A stretch of 43,157 nucleotides of DNA, taken from Parasutterella excrementihominis YIT 11859. Lineage in GTDB: Bacteria > Pseudomonadota > Gammaproteobacteria > Burkholderiales > Burkholderiaceae_F. Position 1 is the stretch's first letter; each line of letters starts with the position of its first letter. Location of the stretch: contig NZ_GL883730.1 of assembly GCF_000205025.1 (NCBI RefSeq), forward strand, positions 17,251 to 60,407, read 5' to 3'. The notes beneath the pieces were generated by a model that saw only the letters and a program-made list of their open reading frames with translations, had not been told where the DNA came from and did not search any database. Shown here piece by piece: positions 7,063 to 15,055 of this stretch. A program made the translations under genes and the position numbers.

Positions 7063-7705
7063 CATCATCAATCTTCTTTGGGAATCTTTCCTTGAAACCA
7101 TTCTAATGGTCGGCGTGAGCGGCGGACTCGGCGCTGCGATCGGTATTCCTTTGGGCGTCTTCCTGTTCGTCACGTCTCCCAAAGGCATCATGCCCAAGCC
7201 GTACGTCAACCGCATCATCGGCACTGTTGTGAATGCCGTGCGTTCGACGCCGTTCATCATTCTGTTGGTTGCCATCATTCCGTTTACGCGCTTAATCGTC
7301 GGCTCTTCCATCGGTACCGTTGCTGCCATCGTTCCCCTGACGATTGCCGCTGCTCCGCTCATCGCTCGTCTGGTCGAAACCAGTCTGCGTGAAGTCGACA
7401 AGGGCCTGATTGAAGCTGCTCAGTCTATGGGCGCTACGAACACTCAGATCATTTGCAAAGTGCTTATTCCGGAAGCGATGCCCGGCATCCTTGCCGGCCT
7501 CACCATCGCCTTTGTTGCTTTGGTCGGCAGCTCCGCTATGGCCGGTGCCGTTGGCGGCGGCGGTTTAGGCGACATGGGTATTCGTTACGGATATCAGCGC
7601 TTCATGCCTGAAGTCATGGCAGCTGTTGTCATCATTTTGATTGTCTTCGTCCAAAGTCTGCAGAGCTTCGGCGATTGGATGGTCAGAAGAGTTTCTCACC
7701 GCTAA
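7052..7705 (+). CDS. metI: Methionine ABC transporter permease MetI
   Basis: Inner-membrane permease (217 residues, about five transmembrane segments) with the EAA-loop motif EAAQSMGATNTQIICKVLIP that docks on MetN and the conserved GSSAMAGAVGGGGLGDMGIRYGYQRF segment. The ATG lies inside the last codons of metN, with GAGGAG a few bases upstream, so the two are translationally coupled. A strong terminator follows, making metNI a two-gene unit. Confidence 0.95.
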   Translation: MSSNIINLLWESFLETILMVGVSGGLGAAIGIPLGVFLFVTSPKGIMPKPYVNRIIGTVVNAVRSTPFIILLVAIIPFTRLIVGSSIGTVAAIVPLTIAAAPLIARLVETSLREVDKGLIEAAQSMGATNTQIICKVLIPEAMPGILAGLTIAFVALVGSSAMAGAVGGGGLGDMGIRYGYQRFMPEVMAAVVIILIVFVQSLQSFGDWMVRRVSHR

Positions 7706-7723
7706 CCGATCCCCAACAATTTC

Positions 7724-7763
7724 AAACCCGGCGTTCTTCTCGATACGCCGGGTTTGTTTTTTC
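7724..7763 (+). terminator. Rho-independent terminator of metNI
   Basis: AAACCCGGCGT (7724-7734) pairs with ACGCCGGGTTT (7745-7755), an 11-bp stem with a 10-base loop, followed by GTTTTTTC. It lies 19 bases after the metI stop. Confidence 0.9.
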
Positions 7764-7816
7764 TCCGAGTTGCTTCTCAATTGGCCTTAAGTTCAGCCGC
7801 TTGAGGTACGCAATCC

Positions 7817-8566
7817 TCACACAAAGAATTCGTTTTCTTTACGGTTCTTGAGGCGTTCCGAGAGGAGTTTTTCAAAATCTGAGAATGCATCTGCAACAAC
7901 CGACTTCGCTTTCATCGGACAATTCTTAACGCAGCGCATACAACCGATACAGTTGTCGTTTACCGTCTTGATATCTTCTTCGATCGCTCCGACCGGACAA
8001 TCTCTGATACACATCCCGCAAGCCAAGCAATTACCGTTGGTCGTCGGTTTAAATTTGGCTTTAGTTTCAACGACCTTATAAGGATAATTTCCCGGAGGAA
8101 TCACTGTCTCAGGCTCCTCAGCTTTGGCCAGCATATGAAAATAGAATTCCTGAAGCTCGGCAATGTCGTCTTTGTTCGGACGACCTAACTGGATCTGCCC
8201 ATAAGTATGTTGGGACGCCATTGTAGCCACTCCCTTGATCCTGAAACCGTTAGCCTCAGCAATGTCACCAAGCTCTCTTGGGGCATCTTCGTAAGCTCGA
8301 TTGCCGTAAGTAAGCACTAACGCACAAGGAGTACCGCTTCCTTTCATCTTTTTAAAACGATCTACGCTGCAGGCTGGGATTCGTCCTGCATAAACCGGCG
8401 CCCCGAAAACGACAAAATCAAAACCGCTGAGATCGGTTTCCGGAACTTCTACGTTGCCTGTGATATCGAAGGTCTTGACAGTGACACACGGGAGCTCCCC
8501 GATCGAAGAAACCGCTTTCTTAGTGTTTCCCGTAGGAGAGAAATAAACCAAAGCAATAGAGGACAT
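7817..8566 (-). CDS. Flavodoxin-like domain fused to 2x[4Fe-4S] ferredoxin (EFR1 type)
   Basis: N-terminal flavodoxin-like domain beginning ALVYFSPTGNT (FMN phosphate-loop type), then VVFGAPVYAGRIP. Near residues 180-235 are two ferredoxin clusters, CLACGMCIRDCP and CIGCMRCVKNCP. The family (EFR1-like ferrodoxins) is thought to shuttle electrons in anaerobes; partners are unknown here. I chose ATG 8564-8566, directly before the flavodoxin strand (249 residues). An in-frame ATG at 8621-8623 would add 19 residues that do not belong to the domain. Neither start has a strong ribosome-binding site. Confidence 0.8.
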   Translation of the reverse strand: MSSIALVYFSPTGNTKKAVSSIGELPCVTVKTFDITGNVEVPETDLSGFDFVVFGAPVYAGRIPACSVDRFKKMKGSGTPCALVLTYGNRAYEDAPRELGDIAEANGFRIKGVATMASQHTYGQIQLGRPNKDDIAELQEFYFHMLAKAEEPETVIPPGNYPYKVVETKAKFKPTTNGNCLACGMCIRDCPVGAIEEDIKTVNDNCIGCMRCVKNCPMKAKSVVADAFSDFEKLLSERLKNRKENEFFV

Positions 8567-8683
8567 GAGATCTGATGTTGAAGTTAGTTTGCTTAATTCT
8601 TGCACATAAGCGGTGGGCGCCATATGAGAGAAAGCACGTGAATAGAACTTTTCGAAGCCTGAAATAATTTGTGAAATTTCGAG

Positions 8684-8689
8684 TACAAT
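8684..8689 (+). promoter_or_regulatory. Probable -10 box of tRNA-Gly
   Basis: TACAAT, five of six matches to TATAAT, lies 15 bases before the tRNA start, a little close but usual for short tRNA leaders. No good -35 is visible at 16-18 bases upstream. Confidence 0.35.
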
Positions 8690-8704
8690 CTTGCTCTATC
8701 GAAT

Positions 8705-8778
8705 GCGGGTGTAGCTCAATGGTAGAGCAGAAGCTTCCCAAGCTTACGACGGGGGTTCGATTCCCCTCACCCGCTCCA
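8705..8778 (+). tRNA. tRNA-Gly (anticodon CCC), CCA encoded
   Basis: Acceptor arms GCGGGTG and CACCCGC pair over 7 bp, with discriminator T and encoded CCA (8776-8778). The D-stem is GCTC/GAGC, the anticodon loop TTCCCAA gives CCC, and the T-arm is GGGGTTCGATTCCCC. It stands alone, divergent from the flavodoxin/ferredoxin gene. Confidence 0.96.
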
Positions 8779-8870
8779 GTTCCCGTTCTCCCTCCGGTTT
8801 CCTTTCTCCAACAGTGTACGTGTTTAGGGAGTCGCCACGCCGTCCAAATCCACCATAAAAAACCCAATCA

Positions 8871-9323
8871 ATGCTCCTTATTAGAAAATATCAAGCTTCT
8901 GACTGTGCTGACCTTGCAGAACTTTTTTACTCTACAGTTCACACTGCAAATGCAAAGGATTATTCAAAGGAGCAATTGGACGCTTGGGCGCCCAGGTCCA
9001 GAAATCTAAAGGACTGGAATCGTGACTTTGAAAAGCACATTAGTTTTGTCGCAATTGACGATCGGACGATCGTAGGGTTCGGGGATATAGAAGAGAACGG
9101 CTATCTTGATCGGCTATTCGTCCGCCCTGATTATCAAAGAATGGGAATAGGAACTGCTATTTGTAATAAGTTAGAAGGAGCGGTCCAAGGAAACGTCTTT
9201 ACTCACGCGTCCATCACCGCAAAACCGTTTTTTGAAAAGCGGGGCTACAAAGTCATAAAAAGACAAACAGTAAAGAGGCGAGGCGTTTTGCTTACAAATT
9301 TCGTTATGGAATACCGTCGATGA
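8871..9323 (+). CDS. GNAT-family N-acetyltransferase (YafP-like)
   Basis: A 150-residue single-domain acetyltransferase. The acetyl-CoA loop motif is at LFVRPDYQRMGIGTAICNKLE (about residues 81-100), followed by the family ending ITAKPFFEKRGYKVI. The acceptor substrate cannot be predicted; YafP-type proteins are the closest pattern I recognise. It is more AT-rich than the housekeeping genes around it and stands between a tRNA gene and an oppositely oriented operon, a common place for acquired genes. Confidence 0.8.
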   Translation: MLLIRKYQASDCADLAELFYSTVHTANAKDYSKEQLDAWAPRSRNLKDWNRDFEKHISFVAIDDRTIVGFGDIEENGYLDRLFVRPDYQRMGIGTAICNKLEGAVQGNVFTHASITAKPFFEKRGYKVIKRQTVKRRGVLLTNFVMEYRR

Positions 9324-9457
9324 TTAAGAGCAGACGACACTCTTCGAGACGGGCAATAGGTCGTTAACATTAGAACGATCTTTTTCTCTCCGCAATAAGA
9401 CCAAATATAACATCGAGACAACGCTGTCAAATTCTAAATTTCACGAGCTTAAACAGA

Positions 9458-9477
9458 ACGCCGGAACGTGCCGGCGT
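9458..9477 (-). terminator. Weak terminator of the cytochrome/flavoprotein pair
   Basis: ACGCCGG (9458-9464) pairs with CCGGCGT (9471-9477) around a 6-base loop. On the minus strand it is followed by TCTGTTT, 24 bases after the cytochrome stop codon. The T-run is imperfect. Confidence 0.5.
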
Positions 9478-9500
9478 CGAAATTTCAAACTTAGAAACCT

Positions 9501-9827
9501 TTACGGCGTCTTCAAATCAAACTTATGGCATTGATTGCAGGATGTCACGCTTGGTTTGTGTCCTGAATGGCAGGTTGAGCAATCACGTTCGCCGTAATGG
9601 TTGAAGTGAGGATTCGGTTTCAGATCTTTAGTTTTCTGCGCAACCACTTCATAACTCTGATGACAGGCTAAGCAGTTTTGTTTTCGGACTGGAACCGAAG
9701 TGTCGCCGGTCACGTGGCAAGCCTGACAGGGAACCTTCCGAGCAAGATGGCGGTCTGCTGTGTAAGGCTGTGCAAAAACAACAGAGGCGGTGAGCGCGGA
9801 TAACACGAGCACTAAGAGGTGTTTCAT
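9501..9827 (-). CDS. Small periplasmic tetraheme cytochrome c
   Basis: A 108-residue protein with a Sec signal peptide (1-19, cleavage after VVFA) and four CXXCH heme sites (CQACH, CLACH, CSTCH, CNQCH), with extra histidines (RHLARK, HFNHYG, HSGHK) available as second axial ligands. It resembles the N-terminal heme domain of Shewanella flavocytochrome c fumarate reductase, but as a separate polypeptide. It lies 15 bases after the flavoprotein gene on the same strand, so it most likely delivers electrons from the membrane quinol pool to that flavoprotein. Confidence 0.9.
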   Translation of the reverse strand: MKHLLVLVLSALTASVVFAQPYTADRHLARKVPCQACHVTGDTSVPVRKQNCLACHQSYEVVAQKTKDLKPNPHFNHYGERDCSTCHSGHKPSVTSCNQCHKFDLKTP

Positions 9828-9842
9828 TTTCAGATTCCTTTA

Positions 9843-11306
9843 TCAGTTGTTTTTATGGAGAGAGGCCATCTTTCGGGCGGCGATTCTTCCGAAGACCGTT
9901 GCGCCTCCCAACTGTGTTCCGCCGATGTAGTTTCCGTAGAACAGACCGCCGGCTGCGTTTCCGACAGCATAGAGTCCCGGAATCACTCGTCCTTCGTTAT
10001 TGATCACCTGAGCGTTTGCGTTAATCTTCGGACCGCCGAATGTTGCTGTAATACCGCCTTGGAACGGGAAAGCGTAGTAAGGAGCCTTATTTAACGGCTG
10101 AGGTTCCTTCAAAGAACACGGAGGATTCAGTTCTTTCAATTTATTGGCGGCAAGCGCGTCGTTGTACTCTTTGAAGAGCGAAAGAATAACCTTCGGATCG
10201 ACGCCCATTCTCTTGGCGAGCTCTTCCGGCGTTTGAGCAACCAGGACTTTGGTGTTCATTGCCAGGAACTTCTTCGCAGCGCTTTCGGCTTTAGGCCAGT
10301 GAGCATCGATGATGTGATAAGCCATGTTTTCCGGCGTCTTGGTTGCCGTAGCCATAGACTTCTGAGTGTAGGTATAGATTTCGTCCATGAAGCGATGACC
10401 GCGCACATCCACATCAATACCTTGTCCGGCATCGATCACAAAGTTCGGATTAGCGTGCGTTTCCTCAACGATCGGGCCGCAGTGGAACTGGTCGATATGA
10501 ACAAGCTGCGCTCCGACCGGTGCGGTGAGCATAAGGTTGTCCCCGGTTACATACGGGGATCCGCGAAGAACCAGGCGAGAAAGCGGACCGCCCATATAAC
10601 GGCAAAGCAGTTCACGATTTGCGGAGAAACCGCCGGTCGCAATCACTACACCGTCCTTAGCAAAATAGTCCGTCTTGTGAAGATCTCCCTGGGCTCTGAC
10701 ACCGATTACGCGGCCTGCGTCGTTCGTTAAAAGTTCGATGGCCTTAGTGTTGTAGATAATCGGAATATTGCGCTTTTCACAGGCTTCGAGCAGATAGCGG
10801 ACGAGACGAGCACCGCCCGTCAAACCCTGTCCGTCCACATTGTGCATTCGATAATTAAGTGGCCAGGGCTTCTTGCCGATCTTCGAGAACTTAACACCCT
10901 GCTTTTTGAGCCATTCGAAGTCTTCCGGAATATGGTTGACATAGGCGCCAACAAGGGCCGGGTCGGCACGATATTCGGAGACCTTCATCATGTCTTCTCT
11001 GAAAGACTCTTTCGTTTCGTTCCTGCCTTCTTCTTTTTGCTGAGAGGTGCCCCAGGCTGCAATACCACCAGATGCATACAGGGAGTTTCCAGCGCTGCAT
11101 TCCATTTTTTCTAAGACGACGGGCTTCAGTCCGAGATCGGCCGCTTCAATGGCAGTGACTAAGCCACCGGTACCGGCACCGAGAATAACGACATCAAAAT
11201 TGTTCTGAGACTTCTGCTGTACTTCGGAAGCAGAGGCTGTCTGGACGGCACAGGCTCCGAACACGGCGGTCAGACCTGTTTTCAGCATGTTTCTTCTTGA
11301 GACCAT
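9843..11306 (-). CDS. Tat-exported FAD flavoprotein reductase (flavocytochrome c family)
   Basis: A 487-residue protein from ATG 11304-11306, chosen because AGGA stands 8 bases upstream; a longer in-frame start at 11366 would place extra residues before the signal. The N-terminus SRRNMLKTGLTAVFGACA is a twin-arginine signal. FAD-binding motif VVILGAGTGGLVTAIEAADL; active-site regions NYRMHNVDGQGLTGGARL and VDVRGHRFMDEIYTY; C-terminal block FYGNYIGGTQLGGATVFGRI. It belongs to the periplasmic fumarate/urocanate-type reductase family with hemes on the neighbouring cytochrome. The substrate is unknown. The sensor-regulator pair next door and the shared palindrome suggest substrate-induced expression. 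Confidence 0.88.
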   Translation of the reverse strand: MVSRRNMLKTGLTAVFGACAVQTASASEVQQKSQNNFDVVILGAGTGGLVTAIEAADLGLKPVVLEKMECSAGNSLYASGGIAAWGTSQQKEEGRNETKESFREDMMKVSEYRADPALVGAYVNHIPEDFEWLKKQGVKFSKIGKKPWPLNYRMHNVDGQGLTGGARLVRYLLEACEKRNIPIIYNTKAIELLTNDAGRVIGVRAQGDLHKTDYFAKDGVVIATGGFSANRELLCRYMGGPLSRLVLRGSPYVTGDNLMLTAPVGAQLVHIDQFHCGPIVEETHANPNFVIDAGQGIDVDVRGHRFMDEIYTYTQKSMATATKTPENMAYHIIDAHWPKAESAAKKFLAMNTKVLVAQTPEELAKRMGVDPKVILSLFKEYNDALAANKLKELNPPCSLKEPQPLNKAPYYAFPFQGGITATFGGPKINANAQVINNEGRVIPGLYAVGNAAGGLFYGNYIGGTQLGGATVFGRIAARKMASLHKNN

Positions 11307-11380
11307 AATGTATTCCTGTTTGTTTAGAGGAAGTAACGAACTATTTTCTTGTCCGATTGAATGCATTATGTTTTTGAGAC

Positions 11381-11392
11381 ATGCCTAGGCAT
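11381..11392. promoter_or_regulatory. Palindrome ATGCCTAGGCAT upstream of the flavoprotein operon
   Basis: A perfect 12-bp palindrome 75 bases upstream of the flavoprotein ATG and 105 bases before the divergent sensor-kinase gene. The same 12 bases, followed by AT on the plus strand in both cases, recur upstream of the response-regulator gene (14100-14111). Two exact copies flanking one regulatory system suggest the regulator's binding site. Confidence 0.6.
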
Positions 11393-11496
11393 ATTGTCTA
11401 TTGTCAAACTATCGTCAATTAGTCGCTTTTGCCAATTTTCATGAGCTTCGTTCTCTTTTAAATTGAAAACATCCGACGCTTCGGTTTGATGGTCAT

Positions 11497-13341
11497 ATGA
11501 AGACTTTTCTGAGAACTCTTACTCTTCTTTGTCTGTGCGTTTTATCTCTGTCCGCTTTATCGGAAGAATCAGTTTCGCCCTCGGAAGTACTCGTTAAGCC
11601 ATTCGGGAGACCGGATCCGAACAGCCCCTTCATCACGATGCTGGTGTCCCCGCTGGCACGTCCGAACGGTCAAGAAGACATCATTCCTCAGACTTTCCGT
11701 GCCCTCCAAGAAGTTTTCGGCCCGAACAACTTCCGTGCGGTGCTGTTTTCCGGAAACCCGGAAGACATCAAAGATGCCGATCTCGTCCTTGGCTCAACAG
11801 GAACATATCTTCGCATGCCGAACAAAGGTCTTCGAGATTTAGCGACTGTCGCTTCAGATCTGCATCCCGACCCCAACAAAGCGGAAGGCAGTCTTTTTGT
11901 CACACTAAAAAGCCGGAACGATATCAACACGCTGGAAGACATGAAAGGAAAACGGCTTGCAGCCACAGGCCCGAATGGATTTGCCGGCCACGACTTAGCT
12001 CTGGGAGAGTTGGCTCAGAGAGGCCAAGACCCAGATCATTTCTTCAGCTCTGAAATCTATACGCACTACGACATGCCGGCCGTCCTGACCAAACTTCGGA
12101 ATAATCAGGCAGATATCGGCATTATTCGAAATTGCCTGTTGGAAAACTTGAAGAAACAAGGAGACAACGTTGACGATATCAAGCCGCTCCTAGTTAAAGA
12201 TGTCGGAGAGTCTGAGCGCTGTCTAACTTCAACCGATCTTTATCCCAACTGGACAATCGCTGCAACACCGCGCCTCTCGCCTGAGCTTTCCCGCCGAGTA
12301 GTTCTCAAGCTGTTTTCACTTCCGTCTAACCCAGGCGGACTCCATTGGACCGTGGCCAGTGACTACTCAGGGGCGGATGCTATGTACAAGCAAATTCGCA
12401 GAGGACCTTATGCCTATCTTCGAGAGTGGAACCTGAAACGTTTCTGGGATATGTATTGGCCCTGGTGTCTCTTAGGTCTAGTTCTCTTGGCCACGGGCAT
12501 TGCGCACAATATTCGAACCGGTTATTTAGTTGAAAAACGGACACGCCAGCTCAGAGAATCTTTTCAAAACCAAAGGAGATTGGAAGAAAAGGCCAGACGC
12601 GCGCAGGAAAAAATGGCCTCCCTGCAAAAGACTGGTGTTGTCGGTCAAATGTCTTTGATCGTCGCTCATGAACTCAGGCAGCCGCTCTCAGCGATTAGCG
12701 GGTACCTCCACGGAATTGAAAGGCTTCTAGACCAAAACAATCCGGCAAATTCCGCAATGCTGAGTTCCGGCATAGGTGCCATTAAATCTCAGGCTAAAAC
12801 TGCAGAGTCTATCCTTGAAAAAGTTCGCTCCTATGCGCGCAAAAAAGGTCAGCCTCGTTCTTTGTTAAATGCCAATGAGATTGTTCTTGAAGCCGTCAAC
12901 ACGCTCAATGAGGCCATGCTGTCTCCTACTAAAGTAACTTTTTCAGGGCTTAAGGGCAGAGACGACAAGATCTGGAGCGACAAGACGGAGCTCGAACTTG
13001 CGGTTCAAAATTTATTGAAAAACGCCCTCCACGCCGTTTCTTCTGAAAAGAATCCGTCTGTTAGCGTCTCCGTTCATAAGGAAAAGTCCTCCGGCGGTTC
13101 GCCACGAATTGCCATTAGCGTCAGCGACAACGGTCCGCGCCTGAGCGATGAGGCTTTTGAAAAACTCAGCTCCGTCTTATCCAGTTCAAAGATCGACGGT
13201 TTAGGGCTCGGCTTATCTATCGTGCGGCTGATTGTCGAGAATCACGGAGGTCAGTTGGAATTTTTCAGAGGTCCGGAGAATGGTCTGAAGGCAGTTATTT
13301 TTCTGCCGGAAGCCGATGAGAATCCCGGTTCTTCAGAATAA
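11497..13341 (+). CDS. TtrS-like sensor histidine kinase with periplasmic phosphonate-binding-type domain
   Basis: A 614-residue membrane kinase. Signal peptide 1-22; periplasmic PhnD/TtrS-type ligand-binding domain about 30-310 (NTLEDMKGKRLAATGPNGF, LTKLRNNQADIGII); one transmembrane helix about 323-341; a charged coiled coil about 350-385. The H-box VAHELRQPLSAISGYL has His391, followed by the N-box NLLKNALHAV, DNGPRLSD, and the G-box GLGLGLSIVRLIVENHGG. TtrS senses tetrathionate; the ligand here is unknown and may be the substrate of the neighbouring flavoprotein. Its 3' end overlaps the convergent regulator gene by 9 bases. Confidence 0.88.
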   Translation: MKTFLRTLTLLCLCVLSLSALSEESVSPSEVLVKPFGRPDPNSPFITMLVSPLARPNGQEDIIPQTFRALQEVFGPNNFRAVLFSGNPEDIKDADLVLGSTGTYLRMPNKGLRDLATVASDLHPDPNKAEGSLFVTLKSRNDINTLEDMKGKRLAATGPNGFAGHDLALGELAQRGQDPDHFFSSEIYTHYDMPAVLTKLRNNQADIGIIRNCLLENLKKQGDNVDDIKPLLVKDVGESERCLTSTDLYPNWTIAATPRLSPELSRRVVLKLFSLPSNPGGLHWTVASDYSGADAMYKQIRRGPYAYLREWNLKRFWDMYWPWCLLGLVLLATGIAHNIRTGYLVEKRTRQLRESFQNQRRLEEKARRAQEKMASLQKTGVVGQMSLIVAHELRQPLSAISGYLHGIERLLDQNNPANSAMLSSGIGAIKSQAKTAESILEKVRSYARKKGQPRSLLNANEIVLEAVNTLNEAMLSPTKVTFSGLKGRDDKIWSDKTELELAVQNLLKNALHAVSSEKNPSVSVSVHKEKSSGGSPRIAISVSDNGPRLSDEAFEKLSSVLSSSKIDGLGLGLSIVRLIVENHGGQLEFFRGPENGLKAVIFLPEADENPGSSE

Positions 13342-14001
13342 GTTCTGACCCGCGTGGCCGGCGCTCTTGCGCCATGCGTCGATTCTTTCGAAAAACAAAG
13401 CAAGCTCTGCGGGCTCTCGGATGTTCAATTTGGAAAGTGCCGCCGTTCTGTGGTGATCAACGGTTCTCTGAGAAATCACTAAACGCTCTGCAATCTCACG
13501 GCTAACAAGGCCTTTTGCGACTAAGCGGCAAATTTGCTCTTCCCGCTCGGTCAGTGCTTTAAAACGTTCAACTTCCTCTTTGATATCGCCTAAGCCGCTC
13601 TTGCTGATGCGAGCTTTTTCTAAACCTCTGGCAATCGCAGGAAGCAATGTCTCAGGATTGATCGGTTTTTGATGAAAATCGCAGGCGCCTTCCCGCATTG
13701 CCGCAACAGCCATGTCAACATCTGCGTGGGCCGTCAGAAAAATAATCGGCAGTTTATAAGCCCTCATATTGAGAACCTTAAACAGCTCCAATCCCGACAA
13801 CCCCGGCATTTGAACATCTAAAATCAGCAGACCCTCTCGGCTGGGTGTATCTCCGGCCAAAAAAGCTTCTGCCGAGCTAAATGACGCAACTTCATATCCT
13901 TCACAAGTAAGCATGAAGGTCAATGAGTTGAGAATCGCCTGGTTATCATCCACGATTCTTATAAGCGGCTTGAGTTTTTCTCTCTTGCTGTAGGTTGTCA
14001 T
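13333..14001 (-). CDS. FixJ/TtrR-family response regulator
   Basis: A 222-residue two-domain regulator from ATG 13999-14001, chosen because AAAGGAT stands about 8 bases upstream; the longer in-frame start at 14070 adds non-family residues. The receiver domain has the acidic pair in RIVDDNQA and phospho-acceptor Asp62 in LLILDVQMPGLSG, with the switch residue in FLTAHADVD and Lys in FHQKPINPE. A LuxR-type helix-turn-helix follows (LTEREEQICRLVAKGLVSREI, SQRTVDHHRTAALSKL). It pairs with the kinase whose gene it meets tail to tail. A palindrome shared with the flavoprotein operon lies in its upstream region, suggesting autoregulation. Confidence 0.9.
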   Translation of the reverse strand: MTTYSKREKLKPLIRIVDDNQAILNSLTFMLTCEGYEVASFSSAEAFLAGDTPSREGLLILDVQMPGLSGLELFKVLNMRAYKLPIIFLTAHADVDMAVAAMREGACDFHQKPINPETLLPAIARGLEKARISKSGLGDIKEEVERFKALTEREEQICRLVAKGLVSREIAERLVISQRTVDHHRTAALSKLNIREPAELALFFERIDAWRKSAGHAGQNLF

Positions 14002-14094
14002 AGGCTCGATCCTTTGCGGACATTCTACAAGAGCCGACTGCACGTCACCCATCAGTATCTCCACCACCACTAAACGGCATACAACGTGTGTTCT

Positions 14095-14111
14095 TAGGCA
14101 TGCCTAGGCAT
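14095..14111. promoter_or_regulatory. Second copy of ATGCCTAGGCAT, with an extra half-site, upstream of the regulator gene
   Basis: TAGGCAT occurs twice (14095-14101 and 14105-14111), ten bases apart, about one helical turn. The right part is the 12-bp palindrome ATGCCTAGGCAT (14100-14111), also present at 11381-11392, and AGGCATGCCT (14096-14105) is a second overlapping palindrome. It stands about 95 bases upstream of the regulator ATG and could bind more than one regulator dimer. Confidence 0.6.
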
Positions 14112-14270
14112 ATCGAAAAATCCTTCTCATTCCTACTTTGACTTCACGCAGTTAACTCTTGAACAAACAATACTTAATCTATAACCGCCTGTAACTTCAA
14201 GAAAATATCGCAGACAATCACGTCTTAATTTTCTAAAATTGAGCCTCGCTTTTATTAAGGACCCTTTCAC

Positions 14271-14993
14271 ATGTCAACAGAACCGCTGACTCCCGAACAA
14301 ATCGAAGAACTGAAAAAACGTCATATCCGCAGCTTCTGCATGCGCCGCGGGCACATCAGCAACGCCCAGGAAAAAGCGCTGGAAGAACTGCTTCCACTGT
14401 ATGAAATTCCCTATGACGCCAATCAAATGTTCGATGCGGTCAAGACATTCGGAAACAACAATCCGCTGGTCCTGGAAATCGGCTGCGGCATGGGCGAAAC
14501 CACTGCTGCGATTGCACAGGCTCATCCTGAAATCAATTTCATCGGCTGCGAGGTATTTGCTGCCGGCGTCGGCGCCCTAAGCAAACGTCTTCATGACATG
14601 AACCTCAAAAACGTCCGTATTTTCCGTCATGACGCAGTGGAAGTCGTCAGAGACATGCTCGAAGACAATTCCTTAGACGGCCTGCATATCTTCTTCCCGG
14701 ATCCTTGGAGAAAAGCCCGTCATCATAAGCGCCGTCTGATCAACGAGAGCTTCTTAAAACTTCTCGTTCCGAAAATGAAAAAAGGCGCCTATTTCCACTG
14801 CGCCACCGACTGGGAAAACTATGCCGAACAGATGCTGGAAGTCTTATCTGCAGAGCCGACATTAGAAAACCTCCACGAAGGAGCCGCTCCCCAGCCGGAA
14901 AATCCGCTTATTAAGCGTCCGACGACAAAATTCAATGAACGCGGCAACCGTTTGGGTCACGGCTGTTGGGATTTCGTTTTCCGCAAGATTTAA
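14271..14993 (+). CDS. trmB: tRNA (guanine-46-N7)-methyltransferase TrmB
   Basis: Uses S-adenosylmethionine to make m7G46 in the variable loop of tRNAs. The 240-residue protein has a basic N-terminus (RHIRSFCMRRGHI), the SAM-binding motif LVLEIGCGMGETTAAIA (about residues 65-80) and the family signature DGLHIFFPDPWRKARHHKRR (about 139-158), ending PTTKFNERGNRLGHGCWD. AAGGA stands 9 bases before the ATG. It is monocistronic, with a strong terminator right behind it. Confidence 0.97.
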   Translation: MSTEPLTPEQIEELKKRHIRSFCMRRGHISNAQEKALEELLPLYEIPYDANQMFDAVKTFGNNNPLVLEIGCGMGETTAAIAQAHPEINFIGCEVFAAGVGALSKRLHDMNLKNVRIFRHDAVEVVRDMLEDNSLDGLHIFFPDPWRKARHHKRRLINESFLKLLVPKMKKGAYFHCATDWENYAEQMLEVLSAEPTLENLHEGAAPQPENPLIKRPTTKFNERGNRLGHGCWDFVFRKI

Positions 14994-15005
14994 GGCCTCA
15001 GGAAC

Positions 15006-15048
15006 ACCAAACGGCGCCTCGGCGCCGTTTGGTTTGGATCGTTTCTTT
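15006..15048. terminator. Very stable terminator between trmB and uppP, probably bidirectional
   Basis: ACCAAACGGCGCC (15006-15018) is complementary to GGCGCCGTTTGGT (15021-15033), a near-perfect 13-base dyad. On the plus strand TTGGATCGTTTCTTTT follows. The convergent uppP gene ends at 15056, so one hairpin can serve both genes. Confidence 0.8.
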
Positions 15049-15055
15049 TGACTCG

